Below, piece after piece: positions 7,717-16,644 of a DNA stretch of 64,000 bases. The position numbers were made by a program, and so were the translations under genes. The notes under the pieces were generated by a model, which made no database searches, was not told the origin of the DNA, and saw only the letters and a list, made by a program, of their open reading frames with translations. The stretch comes from Pseudomonas sp. R5(2019) (GTDB lineage Bacteria; Pseudomonadota; Gammaproteobacteria; Pseudomonadales; Pseudomonadaceae): contig NZ_JAAAMT010000007.1 in assembly GCF_009905435.1 (NCBI RefSeq), positions 1 to 64,000 of the forward strand. Direction: 5' to 3'. Numbering within the stretch: position 1 is the stretch's first letter; the number at the start of each line of letters is the position of its first letter.

Positions 7717-9225
7717 TCAGCTCTTGCTGGTGATCCCGTACTTGCGCAGTCGATGGGCAATGGCCGTGTGCGAGGTTTGCAGGCGGCTGGCCAATTGGCG
7801 GGTCGAGGGGTAGCTGGCGTAGAGCTTTTCCAGCAGTGCCTTCTCGAAGTTCTCCACAGCCTCCTCCAGGCTGCCGACTTCGCCGTCGTTTTCGCGGGCC
7901 ACCGATGTGCCGGCGATATCCAGATCCCCAATATCAACCAGGCTGCTTTCGCAAATCGCGGCGGCGCGGAAAATCACGTTCTGCAATTGCCGTACGTTGC
8001 CGGGCCAGCGATTGCCCAGCAGCGCAGGGTAGGTCCCGGGGGCCAGGCGGCAGACCGGGCGCTGGATCTGGGTGCAGGCCTGCTGCATGAAATAACGCGC
8101 CAGCATCAGGATGTCCTGGCCACGCTCGCGCAGGGGCGGTACTTGCAGGTTGAGGACATTGAGGCGATAGAACAGGTCTTCACGAAAGCTGCCTTCGGCG
8201 ACCATCTTTTCCAAGTCACGGTGCGTGGCGCTGAGAATCCGCACATTGACCTTGATCTCGCGATCGCCGCCCACCCGGCGGAAACTGCCGTCATTCAAGA
8301 AGCGCAGCAGCTTGGCCTGAAGGTAGGGCGACATCTCGCCGATTTCATCGAGGAACACGGTGCCTTCGTTGGCCAGTTCCATCAGCCCCGGTTTACCGCC
8401 GCGCTGGGCGCCGGTGAAGGCGCCGGGGGCGTAACCGAACAGCTCGCTCTCGGCCAGGCTTTCGGGCAGCGCCGCGCAGTTCAGGGCCAGAAAGGGCGCG
8501 CTGTGGCGGGCGCTGATGGCGTGGCTGGCGCGCGCCACCAACTCTTTGCCGGTGCCGGTCTCGCCATGGATCAATAGCGGTGCATCCAGGGTGGCCACGC
8601 GCTGGGCGCGGGCCTTGAGGGTACGAATGGGGATCGAATCGCCCAGCAGCGCATCGAAGCCTTCAGCGTGGTCGTGGCGCAAGGCCGACAGCCGTTCGCC
8701 GATGCGATTGGGCGGGTACAGGGTCAGCAGGGCCCCGGCGTCGGTGATCGGGGTGGCGTCCAGCAGCAGCGTCTGGCCATTGAGCACGACTTCGCGCATG
8801 GGCAAGTGAAAGCCGTGTTCGAGCAAGGCTCCGAGCAAGTCCGGGTCGGCAAACAGTTCGGCCACCGGGGCCCCGGCAGGCTCTCGGCCGTACAGCGCAA
8901 TCAGCGCCGGGTTGGCCAGCAGCACATTGCCTCGACTGTCCAGCGCCAGCACCGGGTCGGTCATGGCCGCCAGCAAGGCCTCCAGCTGCAGGTGACGACG
9001 CTGTCCGGGCAGAATGTCGACCACCGTCACCGCTTCTACGCCGCGCACGCTGAGTAGCGCATCATGCAGCTCCTCAAGCACTAGCGGGCTCAGGGTCGGG
9101 GCGTCGATATAGACGTTCGGCGGGACCATCTCCACCGCGTCCAGGTTGAGATTGCGCGCACCCAGCAGGGCGAGCACTTCCTGGGTGATACCGACGCGGT
9201 CGATGAAGCTGACGTGGATACGCAT
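7717..9225 (-). CDS. TyrR/PhhR-family sigma54-type transcriptional regulator
   Basis: A 502-residue regulator with the TyrR architecture: an N-terminal ACT domain (MRIHVSFIDRVGITQEVLALLGARNLNLDAVEM), a PAS domain (from about residue 78), an AAA+ domain with Walker A GETGTGKE and Walker B-like FLDEIGE, and a C-terminal helix-turn-helix (TRQLASRLQTSHTAIAHRLRKYGI). The sigma54-contact motif GAFTGA is intact, unlike in E. coli TyrR, so activation of sigma54 promoters is possible. The best known pseudomonad member, PhhR, controls phenylalanine catabolism, but no phhAB genes are present here. Neighbours are sspB and a DUF5064/arc operon, so the target is open. Confidence 0.88.
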   Translation of the reverse strand: MRIHVSFIDRVGITQEVLALLGARNLNLDAVEMVPPNVYIDAPTLSPLVLEELHDALLSVRGVEAVTVVDILPGQRRHLQLEALLAAMTDPVLALDSRGNVLLANPALIALYGREPAGAPVAELFADPDLLGALLEHGFHLPMREVVLNGQTLLLDATPITDAGALLTLYPPNRIGERLSALRHDHAEGFDALLGDSIPIRTLKARAQRVATLDAPLLIHGETGTGKELVARASHAISARHSAPFLALNCAALPESLAESELFGYAPGAFTGAQRGGKPGLMELANEGTVFLDEIGEMSPYLQAKLLRFLNDGSFRRVGGDREIKVNVRILSATHRDLEKMVAEGSFREDLFYRLNVLNLQVPPLRERGQDILMLARYFMQQACTQIQRPVCRLAPGTYPALLGNRWPGNVRQLQNVIFRAAAICESSLVDIGDLDIAGTSVARENDGEVGSLEEAVENFEKALLEKLYASYPSTRQLASRLQTSHTAIAHRLRKYGITSKS

Positions 9226-9343
9226 GGGGTGCTACGGGTTCCGGACAGCAGGGGCGGCAAGTATGCCTTGTCCGGGTTGATTGGTGAATTGATCCGGGTG
9301 TGATCAACGGGAATCAGATATTCCAGATACTGAGTCATATCTA

Positions 9344-9432
9344 TGTGGGAGCGGATTTATCCGCGAATAGCGTCACTGCGGCCCTTCTGAAACACCGTGG
9401 TGAAGCGATTCGCGGATAAATCCGCTCCCACA
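9344..9432. repeat. inverted repeat, TGTGGGAGCGGATTT family (copy 2)
   Basis: TGTGGGAGCGGATTTATCCG pairs with CGGATAAATCCGCTCCCACA around a middle containing CACTGCGG and CCGTGGTG. It ends two bases before the stop codon of the DUF5064 gene, so the end of the arc operon message would carry this hairpin. Confidence 0.88.
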
Positions 9433-9434
9433 GT

Positions 9435-9794
9435 TTATTCGAGGTGTTCTGGTTTTACCGGATCGCCGGATTTGACGTCGAGTTGCACGCGGACATCTTC
9501 GAACATCGCATCGTAGTACTTGTGCACCGAACCGATGCTGGCGGTTTTCGGCAGGCCGTATTTCTGCGCGATGCGGGTGGCGTGACGGGCAAAATCGAAG
9601 GCCTGGTCCTTGGGCAGGAAAAAGCTTTCGTCCACAGTCTTGTCTTCAACGCTGCCGTGCAGGCGAAATTGCATGCCTTTGCCTTCCTTCGGGTCCTGAG
9701 CCACCTCGTAGTCGATGCGTAGGTTGTAGGTGAAGTCGTCCTTGTTCAGCGCGTGGCGCTCGATATGCAGACGACCGGGTTCGAACTGGGCCAT
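9435..9794 (-). CDS. DUF5064 family protein
   Basis: A 119-residue soluble protein of a Pseudomonas family with no assigned function (MAQFEPGRLHIERHALN, FRLHGSVEDKTVDESFFLP, VQLDVKSGDPVKPEHLE). There is no signal peptide or membrane segment. I chose the ATG at 9794, which has GGAGGA 8 bp upstream; the longer open frame is not protein-like. It follows arcC by 58 bp on the same strand, so it may be the last gene of the arcDABC transcript and could serve low-oxygen or arginine metabolism. That link is inferred from position only. Confidence 0.85.
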   Translation of the reverse strand: MAQFEPGRLHIERHALNKDDFTYNLRIDYEVAQDPKEGKGMQFRLHGSVEDKTVDESFFLPKDQAFDFARHATRIAQKYGLPKTASIGSVHKYYDAMFEDVRVQLDVKSGDPVKPEHLE

Positions 9795-9852
9795 GGCCTG
9801 TGCTCCTCCAGCGAATGAGGGAGGGCAGGCCGCGAGCGACCTGCCCAAAGAT

Positions 9853-10782
9853 TCAACGATAGCTGATTCCGGCCTTGGCGGTGCTGACGCGGGTACCAGC
9901 GGTCCCTTTGACGATCTCCTCGATGTCCGCCAGCGAGCCAATCACCGCGACCTTGCCGGTGTTGCGGGCAAATTCGCAGGCCGCCTGGACTTTCGGCCCC
10001 ATGGATCCGGCTGCAAAGCCCAGCCGTTCAAGCTCGTCGGGGTGCGCCTGGGTGATGGCTTTCTGGGTTGGCTTGCCCCAGTCGACAAAAGCCGCTGCCA
10101 CGTCGGTGGCGATCACCAGCAGGTCTGCGTCCAGCTGCTCGGCCAACAGCGCCGAGCACAAGTCCTTGTCGATCACGGCTTCCACGCCTTCGAGCTTGCC
10201 GGGCTGGCCGTAGAGGGTGGGAATCCCGCCGCCGCCGGCGCAGATCACGATGCTGCCCTTTTCCAGCAACCATTTGATCGGGCGAATCTCGAAGATGCGC
10301 TTGGGTTTCGGGCTGGCCACCACGCGGCGGAACTTGTCGCCATCGGCAGCAATGGCCCAGCCCTTTTCCTTGGCCAGCCGTTCGGCGTCTTCCTTGCTGT
10401 AGACCGGGCCGATGGGCTTGGTCGGGTTCTGGAAGGCCGGGTCCTTGGCGTCCACTTCCACCTGAGTCAGCAGCGTGGCGAAAGGCACCTCGAAAGCCAG
10501 CAGATTGCCCAACTCCTGCTCGATCATGTAGCCGATCATGCCTTCGGTTTCTGCCCCCAGCACGTCGAGCGGGTAGGGGCTGACCGAGGTGTAGGCGGCG
10601 GCCTGGAGCGACAGCAGCCCGACTTGTGGGCCATTGCCATGGGCCACCACCAGTTGGTTGCCGGGGTGGATCTTGGCGATCTGTTCCGTGGCGATGCGGA
10701 TATTGGCGCGCTGATTGTCAGCGGTCATGGGCTCGCCTCGGCGCAGCAGGGCGTTACCGCCCAATGCAACAACGATACGCAT
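9853..10782 (-). CDS. arcC: carbamate kinase
   Basis: A 309-residue enzyme, normal length for the family. It transfers phosphate from carbamoyl phosphate to ADP, giving ATP, ammonia and CO2, the energy-yielding last step of the arginine deiminase pathway. Family segments include [18 protein letters not shown] at the N terminus, [12 protein letters not shown] and [10 protein letters not shown]. The start at 10782 gives the expected N terminus and has AAGGAC before it. Only 10 bp separate it from arcB. Confidence 0.97.
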   Translation of the reverse strand: MRIVVALGGNALLRRGEPMTADNQRANIRIATEQIAKIHPGNQLVVAHGNGPQVGLLSLQAAAYTSVSPYPLDVLGAETEGMIGYMIEQELGNLLAFEVPFATLLTQVEVDAKDPAFQNPTKPIGPVYSKEDAERLAKEKGWAIAADGDKFRRVVASPKPKRIFEIRPIKWLLEKGSIVICAGGGGIPTLYGQPGKLEGVEAVIDKDLCSALLAEQLDADLLVIATDVAAAFVDWGKPTQKAITQAHPDELERLGFAAGSMGPKVQAACEFARNTGKVAVIGSLADIEEIVKGTAGTRVSTAKAGISYR

Positions 10783-10792
10783 GAGGATGTCC

Positions 10793-11803
10793 TTACAAGT
10801 CGGCCAGGGTCGAGACCAGGATGGCCTTGATGGTATGCATGCGGTTTTCCGCCTGCTCGAAGGCGATGCAGGCCGGCGATTCGAACACGTCGTCGGTGAC
10901 TTCAATGCCGTTCTTCAGGTGCGGATACTGCTCGGCTATCTGTTTGCCGACCTTGGTGTCGGAGTTGTGGAAGGCCGGCAGGCAGTGCATGAACTTGGTC
11001 CGCGGGTTGCCGGTGGCTTTCATCATCTCGGCGTTGACCTGGTAAGGCAGCAGTTGCTGGATGCGTTCGCCCCAGGCTTCGACCGGTTCACCCATGGACA
11101 CCCAGACGTCGGTGTGGATGAAGTCCACGCCCTTGACCGCCTGTTTCGCGTCTTCGGTCAGGGTGATGCGGGCGCCGCTTTCTTCTGCGTATTGCTTGCA
11201 GCGTGCGACCAGGTCGTCATGGGGCCACCGGGCCTTGGGCGCGGCGATGCGCACATCCATGCCGAGCTTGGAGCCGACCAGCAGCAGCGAGTTGCCCATG
11301 TTGTTGCGGGCATCGCCCAGGTAGGCGTAGCTGATTTCATGGATCGGCTTATCGGCGTGCTCACGCATGGTCAACACGTCGGCGATCATCTGGGTCGGGT
11401 GGTATTCGTCGGTCAAGCCGTTGAATACCGGCACGCCGGCAAACTTGGCCAGCTCTTCGACGACTTCCTGCTTGAAGCCACGGTATTCGATGGCGTCGTA
11501 CATGCGCCCAAGCACCCGTGCGGTGTCCTTCATGCTCTCCTTGTGGCCGATTTGCGAGGAGTTGGGGTCGATGTAGGTGACGTTGGCGCCCTGGTCATAG
11601 GCCGCCACTTCGAAGGCGCAGCGGGTTCGGGTGGAGGTTTTTTCGAAGATCAGGGCAATGTTGTTGCCCTTCAGGTGCTGTTGTTCGGTGCCGGTGTATT
11701 TGGCCCGTTTCAGGTCGCGGGACAGGTCCAGCAGGTAGCGCAACTCGCGAGGGGTATGGTGTTCCAGGCTCAGCAAGTTACGGTTATGAATGTTGAACGC
11801 CAT
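10793..11803 (-). CDS. arcB: ornithine carbamoyltransferase, catabolic
   Basis: A 336-residue enzyme that cleaves citrulline with phosphate to ornithine and carbamoyl phosphate. The carbamoyl-phosphate loop STRTR (residues 57-61) and the ornithine-binding HCLPAFHN near residue 273 are intact. Length and operon position match the catabolic enzyme (P. aeruginosa ArcB type) rather than the shorter anabolic ArgF. It lies between arcA (69 bp gap) and arcC (10 bp gap). Confidence 0.96.
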   Translation of the reverse strand: MAFNIHNRNLLSLEHHTPRELRYLLDLSRDLKRAKYTGTEQQHLKGNNIALIFEKTSTRTRCAFEVAAYDQGANVTYIDPNSSQIGHKESMKDTARVLGRMYDAIEYRGFKQEVVEELAKFAGVPVFNGLTDEYHPTQMIADVLTMREHADKPIHEISYAYLGDARNNMGNSLLLVGSKLGMDVRIAAPKARWPHDDLVARCKQYAEESGARITLTEDAKQAVKGVDFIHTDVWVSMGEPVEAWGERIQQLLPYQVNAEMMKATGNPRTKFMHCLPAFHNSDTKVGKQIAEQYPHLKNGIEVTDDVFESPACIAFEQAENRMHTIKAILVSTLADL

Positions 11804-11872
11804 GATGATTCTCCTTGAATTCGGTGATCGCCCCGCTGGCGTCGGATAGAGGCCAGCGGGGTGTATGGTCGT

Positions 11873-13129
11873 TTAGTAGTCGATCGGGTCGCGGATGATC
11901 GGGCAGGTCATGCAATGGCCGCCGCCCCGACCCCGGCCCAGTTCGCCGGCGCTGATGGTGATGACTTCGACCCCGGCCTTGCGCAGCAGGGTGTTGGTGT
12001 AGGTATTGCGGTCGTAGCCGATGACCACGCCGGGCTCCAGGGCCACCACGTTGTTGCCGTCATCCCATTGCTCGCGTTCGGCGGCGAAACTGTTGCCGCC
12101 GGTTTCCACCACGCGCAGTTTTGGCAGGTTCAGGGACTCTGCGACCACCTCGATGAAGGACTTGTTCTCGCGGCGCACGTCCATGCCATAGGGCTTGCTC
12201 TCGTCCTTGCGGATCACGAACGGGACAATTTCCTTGACCACTTCCGGGAAGACCGTGACCAGGTCGCGGTCACAGAAGCTGAACACGGTGTCCAGGTGCA
12301 TCGCCGCGCGGGATTTCGGCAGGCCGGCGACCACCACTTTTTCCACCGCGCCCTTGGCGAACAGCGATTGGGCCAATTGACCGATGGCCTGGCGGGAAGA
12401 ACGCTCGCCCATGCCGATCAGCACCACACCGTTGCCGATCGGCATGACGTCGCCGCCTTCGAGGGTGGCCGAGCCGTGGTCCTTGTCCGGGTCGCCGTAC
12501 CAGACTTCAAACTCGGCCTGGGTGAACGATGGATGGAACTTGTAGATGGCGCTGGCCAGCAGCGTTTCCTGGCGGCGCGCAGGCCAGTACATCGGGTTGA
12601 GCGTCACGCCGCCGTAGATCCAGCAGGTGGTGTCGCGGGTGAATTGGGTGTTGGGCAGAGGCGGCAGCAGGAAGCTGGAATGGCCCAGGTAATCGCGGTA
12701 CATCTTGATCACGCTGGCGCCTTCACTTTCCGGCAGGTCTTCACCGGCCACGCCGCCGATCAGGAACTCGGCCAGCTTGCGCGACTCCAGGCCTTCGATC
12801 CAGCTGCGCACTTCATTGGTCAGGCCGACGCCGACACTGTCGGGGGTGATCTTGCGGTCGAGAATCCATTTCAGGGCTTCGGGGTTCTGGACGGTTTCAG
12901 TCAGCAGGTTGTGCATCTCCAGCACTTCCACGCCACGCTCACGCATCTTGGTGACGAAGTCAAAATGGTCGCGCTTGGCCTGGTTGACCCAGATAACGTC
13001 GTCGAACAGCAGCTCATCGCAATTGCTGGGCGTCAGGCGCTGATGCGCCAGGCCCGGAGAGCAGACCATCACTTTGCGCAGTTTGCCGGCTTCGGAATGG
13101 ACGCCGAGCTTCACTTTTTCCGTGGACAT
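11873..13129 (-). CDS. arcA: arginine deiminase
   Basis: A 418-residue cytosolic enzyme that hydrolyses arginine to citrulline and ammonia, the first step of the pathway. The catalytic cysteine is Cys406 in GGGHCMTCP, the same number as in the P. aeruginosa enzyme. The N terminus [25 protein letters not shown] and the segment [28 protein letters not shown] are typical. It follows arcD by 33 bp. The reaction raises pH and feeds ATP synthesis through ArcB and ArcC. Confidence 0.97.
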   Translation of the reverse strand: MSTEKVKLGVHSEAGKLRKVMVCSPGLAHQRLTPSNCDELLFDDVIWVNQAKRDHFDFVTKMRERGVEVLEMHNLLTETVQNPEALKWILDRKITPDSVGVGLTNEVRSWIEGLESRKLAEFLIGGVAGEDLPESEGASVIKMYRDYLGHSSFLLPPLPNTQFTRDTTCWIYGGVTLNPMYWPARRQETLLASAIYKFHPSFTQAEFEVWYGDPDKDHGSATLEGGDVMPIGNGVVLIGMGERSSRQAIGQLAQSLFAKGAVEKVVVAGLPKSRAAMHLDTVFSFCDRDLVTVFPEVVKEIVPFVIRKDESKPYGMDVRRENKSFIEVVAESLNLPKLRVVETGGNSFAAEREQWDDGNNVVALEPGVVIGYDRNTYTNTLLRKAGVEVITISAGELGRGRGGGHCMTCPIIRDPIDY

Positions 13130-13162
13130 TTTTCATCTCCTCCAAAGTGTCGAAAACGGGGG

Positions 13163-14590
13163 TTACAGCGTTAAAAAGCCGTCGTAAAGGCCGTAGGCCG
13201 CCACCAGAGCGCCCACCACCACGGCGGCGAAGATCAACTTCTCCACGTTGGTAAAAATCGGTTGGCCCAACTCACGCTTGGCCTTGGCGAACAGGATGGC
13301 GCCAGGGGCGTAGAGCAGGGCGGATAACAGCAGGTATTTGACGCCACCGGCGTACAGCAGCCAGATCGCATAGATCAGAGCGATGGCACCGATCACCAGG
13401 TCTTTCTTGCGCTCGGCCAGGGCTTGTTCATAGGTTTCCGAGCGCAGCGCCAGCAGGAAGGCATAGGCCGCCGACCACAGGTAAGGCACCAGGATCATCG
13501 AGGTGGCGAGGTAGATCAGCGACAGGTAGGTGCTGGCGGAAAACAGCGTGATGATCAGGAAAACCTGCACCATGGCGTTGGTCAGCCACAGGGCGTTGGC
13601 CGGCACCTGGTTGGCGTTTTCCTTGCGCAGGAAGGCCGGCATGGTGTGATCCTTGGCGGCGGCAAACATGATCTCGGCGCACAACAGCACCCACGACAGC
13701 AGGGCACCGAGCAGCGAGATAATCAAGCCGACGCTGATCAGCACCGCCCCCCAGTGACCGACCACATGTTCCAGCACGGCGGCCATCGACGGGTTCTGCA
13801 GCTTGGCCAGTTCCGGTTGGGTCATGATCCCCAGTGACAGCACGTTGACCAGCACCAGGAACAACAGCACGGTGATAAAGCCGATGACGGTGGCCTTGCC
13901 GACGTCCGAGCGTTTTTCAGCACGGGCGGAGAAGATGCTCGCGCCCTCAATGCCGATAAACACCCAGACGGTCACCAGCATCATGTTACGAACCTGATTC
14001 ATCACGCTGCCCAACTCGGGGTTCATCGAGCCCCAGATGTCAGCGGTGAAGATATCCAGCTTGAAGGCAAACAGCGCGATCAGGATGAACAGCGCCAGCG
14101 GTACGACCTTGGCCACGGTGGTGACCAGGTTGATGAACGCCGCTTCCTTGATCCCGCGCAGCACCAGAAAGTGCACGCCCCACAATAGAATCGATGCGCC
14201 GAATACAGCCGCCGGTGTATTGCCTTCGCCAAAGATCGGGAAGAAGTAACCGAGGGTGCTGAACAGCAGCACGAAGTAGCCGACGTTGCCCAGCCAGGCG
14301 CTGATCCAGTAACCCCAGGCCGAGGAAAAACCCATGTAATCGCCGAAACCGGCCTTGGCGTAGGCATACACCCCGCCATCGAGGTCGGGTTTGCGGTTGG
14401 CCAGGGTCTGGAACACAAAGGCGAGGGTTAACATACCGACGGCGGTAATTGCCCAGCCAATTAAAACAGCACCGACATCGGCACTTGCGGCCATGTTTTG
14501 CGGCAGCGAAAAGATACCGCCGCCAATCATCGAGCCCACAACCAGGGCTACCAGAGCTCCGAGCCTTAGTTTTCCGGGTGATTCTGTCAT
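13163..14590 (-). CDS. arcD: arginine/ornithine antiporter
   Basis: A 475-residue inner-membrane protein of the APC superfamily with about 12-13 hydrophobic segments. It exchanges external arginine for internal ornithine. The N-terminal signature GSMIGGGIFSLPQNMA and YAYAKAGFGDYMGFSSAWGYWISAWLGNVGYFVLLF are shared with the plus-strand paralogue at 15018, which has the same length. It is the first gene of arcDABC, with an ANR-box-like site 62 bp upstream of its start. Confidence 0.96.
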   Translation of the reverse strand: MTESPGKLRLGALVALVVGSMIGGGIFSLPQNMAASADVGAVLIGWAITAVGMLTLAFVFQTLANRKPDLDGGVYAYAKAGFGDYMGFSSAWGYWISAWLGNVGYFVLLFSTLGYFFPIFGEGNTPAAVFGASILLWGVHFLVLRGIKEAAFINLVTTVAKVVPLALFILIALFAFKLDIFTADIWGSMNPELGSVMNQVRNMMLVTVWVFIGIEGASIFSARAEKRSDVGKATVIGFITVLLFLVLVNVLSLGIMTQPELAKLQNPSMAAVLEHVVGHWGAVLISVGLIISLLGALLSWVLLCAEIMFAAAKDHTMPAFLRKENANQVPANALWLTNAMVQVFLIITLFSASTYLSLIYLATSMILVPYLWSAAYAFLLALRSETYEQALAERKKDLVIGAIALIYAIWLLYAGGVKYLLLSALLYAPGAILFAKAKRELGQPIFTNVEKLIFAAVVVGALVAAYGLYDGFLTL

Positions 14591-14651
14591 TACCTAACTC
14601 CAGTCCAGGAGAAGTGAGACTTCAGACTACGTCTGTGAGGCAATTCGCTAG

Positions 14652-14665
14652 ATGACTCAGATCAA
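14652..14665 (-). promoter_or_regulatory. candidate ANR box for arcDABC
   Basis: Read on the minus strand the site is TTGATCTGAGTCAT, matching 8 of 10 defined bases of the ANR/FNR consensus TTGAT-N4-ATCAA. A TAGTCT -10-like hexamer follows about 30 bp from the box centre, so the box would sit near -41.5, the class II position used in the P. aeruginosa arc promoter. This supports induction under low oxygen. Confidence 0.6.
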
Positions 14666-14670
14666 TTCAT

Positions 14671-15017
14671 ACGACATTCCGTTGTAGATGAATGAATAGA
14701 GGTGTGGCTATTTGATGGCGTTGAAGGACCCGGTTTTATTAACCCTCTGGTGAGTTTTAGAGCAATAGCTCGGTTGGGCTTGCGAACTTTCACGCTAGAC
14801 ACTTTTGACCCAGATGCAAATTTTTGCCGAGAAAAAGCCCTGTTAATGTGCTTTAGTTCAAATGCGCATAAGAATTCACCGTTTAGTTCGCCTCTTATAG
14901 ATGGGCTGGCGATGAAAAAGTATTCAGACGGCAACTTTCATACTATCCATCCCAGGCAGACGACTCTATTTGGCGATGCCACTAACAGTGCCACCGAATA
15001 ATCAGGGAGTTGTCAGG
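14671..15017. other. AT-rich spacer between the two arcD genes
   Basis: About 350 bp with no gene that I can support. My hand count over 14701-14940 gives 106 G or C in 240 bases (about 44 percent), clearly below the flanking genes. A plus-strand open frame (GTG 14702 to 15001, 99 codons) and an overlapping minus-strand frame exist, but neither has a good ribosome binding site or a recognisable product. The spacer probably holds the promoter of the second arcD and perhaps foreign or remnant sequence. Confidence 0.5.
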
Positions 15018-16445
15018 ATGAGCGAAGGCGGGCAGAAGCTGAAACTGGGTGCACTGATTGCTTTGGTTGTGGGCTCGATGATGGGTGGCGGTATCTTTTC
15101 GCTGCCGCAGAACATGGCGGCACGCGCCGACGCGGGCGCAGTGTTGATCGGCTGGGGGATCACCGCGGTGGGCATGCTGGCGCTGGCGTTCGTCTTTCAG
15201 ATGCTCGCCAACCGCAAGCCGGAACTGGATTCGGGGGTGTATGCCTATGCCAAGGCCGGTTTCGGCGATTACATGGGCTTCTCGTCGGCGTGGGGCTACT
15301 GGATCAGCGCCTGGCTGGGCAACGTCGGCTATTTCGTGTTGCTGTTCAGCACATTGGGCTTTTACTTTCCGATCTTTGGCGAGGGCAACACACCGGTGGC
15401 CATTGGTTGCGCCTCGTTGCTGCTGTGGGCGGTGCATGTTCTGGTGATGCGCGGCATCAAGGAAGCGGCCTTTATCAATCAGGTCACCACCGTGGCCAAG
15501 ATCGTGCCGTTGATCATGTTTATCGTGATCGCTGCCGTGGCGTTCAAGGCGGATATTTTCACGCGTGATATCTGGGGCCAGAGCAATCCAGAATTCGGCA
15601 GTGTCATGGACCAGGTCCGCAACATGATGCTGGTGACGGTGTTCGTGTTTATCGGCATCGAAGGGGCGAGCGTGTATTCGGGCAGGGCCCAGCGCCGCTC
15701 GGATGTGGGCAAGGCCACGGTGCTCGGCTTTCTTGGCGTGCTGGCCTTGCTGGTGCTGGTCAACGTGTTGTCGCTGGGGGTGATGAGCCAGCCGGAACTG
15801 GAGAAACTGCAGAATCCTTCGCTCGCCTCGGTGCTGGAGCATATCGTTGGCCCGTGGGGCGGGCTGTTGATCAGCATTGGCCTGGCGGTGTCGCTGTTGG
15901 GGGCGTTGCTGTCCTGGGCGCTGCTGTGTGCCGAGATTCTTTTCGCCACGGCGAAGGACCAGACCATGCCGCGCTTTCTGACCCATGAGAACGCCAATCA
16001 CGTGCCGGTCAATGCGCTGTGGATGACCAACATCATGATTCAGCTGTTCTTGCTGATCACCCTGGTATCCGCAGGCACATATACCAGCCTGATCTACCTG
16101 GCCTCGTCGATGATTCTGGTGCCGTATCTGTGGTCGGCGGCCTATGCCGTGCTGCTGTGCGTGCGTGGGGAAAGCTACTCGGGGCAGAGTGCGGAGCGCT
16201 GGAAAGACCTGGGTATCGGCCTGCTGGCGCTGGTGTATGCCATCTGGCTGCTGTACGCCGGTGGCGTCAAATACCTGCTGCTCTCGGCGCTGTTGTATGC
16301 GCCAGGGGTGCTGCTGTTCGCCCGCGCCAAGCATGAACAGGGCAAGCCGCTGTTCACCCGTTGGGAGAAGTTGATATTTGCCGGCGTGGTGGCAGGCGCA
16401 CTGCTTGCGGCCTATGCGCTCTACAGCGGCTTGTTGACGCCGTAG
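15018..16445 (+). CDS. arginine/ornithine antiporter, second copy (ArcD paralogue)
   Basis: A 475-residue APC-superfamily transporter, collinear with ArcD at 13163-14590 and highly similar along the whole length (GSMMGGGIFSLPQNMAARADAGAVLIGWGITAVGMLALAFVFQ; FIGIEGASVYSGRAQRRSDVGKATVLGF). It is divergent from arcDABC and stands alone. I start at ATG 15018, with AGGGAG and CAGG upstream, because this reproduces the N terminus of the paralogue. Arginine/ornithine exchange is likely, but a different basic amino acid or different expression is equally possible. Its TAG stop is the first triplet of the following inverted repeat. Confidence 0.92.
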   Translation: MSEGGQKLKLGALIALVVGSMMGGGIFSLPQNMAARADAGAVLIGWGITAVGMLALAFVFQMLANRKPELDSGVYAYAKAGFGDYMGFSSAWGYWISAWLGNVGYFVLLFSTLGFYFPIFGEGNTPVAIGCASLLLWAVHVLVMRGIKEAAFINQVTTVAKIVPLIMFIVIAAVAFKADIFTRDIWGQSNPEFGSVMDQVRNMMLVTVFVFIGIEGASVYSGRAQRRSDVGKATVLGFLGVLALLVLVNVLSLGVMSQPELEKLQNPSLASVLEHIVGPWGGLLISIGLAVSLLGALLSWALLCAEILFATAKDQTMPRFLTHENANHVPVNALWMTNIMIQLFLLITLVSAGTYTSLIYLASSMILVPYLWSAAYAVLLCVRGESYSGQSAERWKDLGIGLLALVYAIWLLYAGGVKYLLLSALLYAPGVLLFARAKHEQGKPLFTRWEKLIFAGVVAGALLAAYALYSGLLTP

Positions 16446-16641
16446 GAGCCGGGCTTGCCCCAATGCCGGTCAGTTAAGGATTGGAGCGCCGAAACCTGTG
16501 GGAGCGGATTTATCCGCGAATTCAGACACCGCGGTTTTTCAGGCATTGCGCGGCGCCTTCATTCGCGGATAAATCCGCTCCCACAGGGTTTGTGTCGTCC
16601 AATGCCTTAACTGACTGGCATTGGGGCAAGCCCGGCTCCTA
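16443..16641. repeat. nested inverted repeats (TAGGAGC outer, TGTGGGAGCGG inner)
   Basis: The outer arms (16443-16479 and 16605-16641) are near-perfect reverse complements of about 37 bp: TAGGAGCCGGGCTTGCCCC... and its mirror ending in GGCTCCTA. Inside them lies a complete copy of the other family at 16497-16585 (TGTGGGAGCGGATTTATCCG and its complement). The outer repeat starts with the TAG stop of the second arcD and ends 3 bp before the chemoreceptor stop, filling the convergent gap completely. Confidence 0.88.
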
Positions 16642-16644
16642 CGA

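Noticed and set aside
7597..9432. Periodic inverted repeats as a CRISPR array
   Set aside because: The copies are kilobases apart, palindromic over about 90 bp, and not separated by regular spacers; they are dispersed extragenic repeats.
14702..15001. 99-codon ORF in the AT-rich spacer as a gene
   Set aside because: GTG start without a ribosome binding site, no recognised motif, and it overlaps the probable promoter of the second arcD.
15018..16445. Second arcD as a pseudogene
   Set aside because: The frame is complete, of the same length as ArcD, with a plausible ribosome binding site and all family segments intact.
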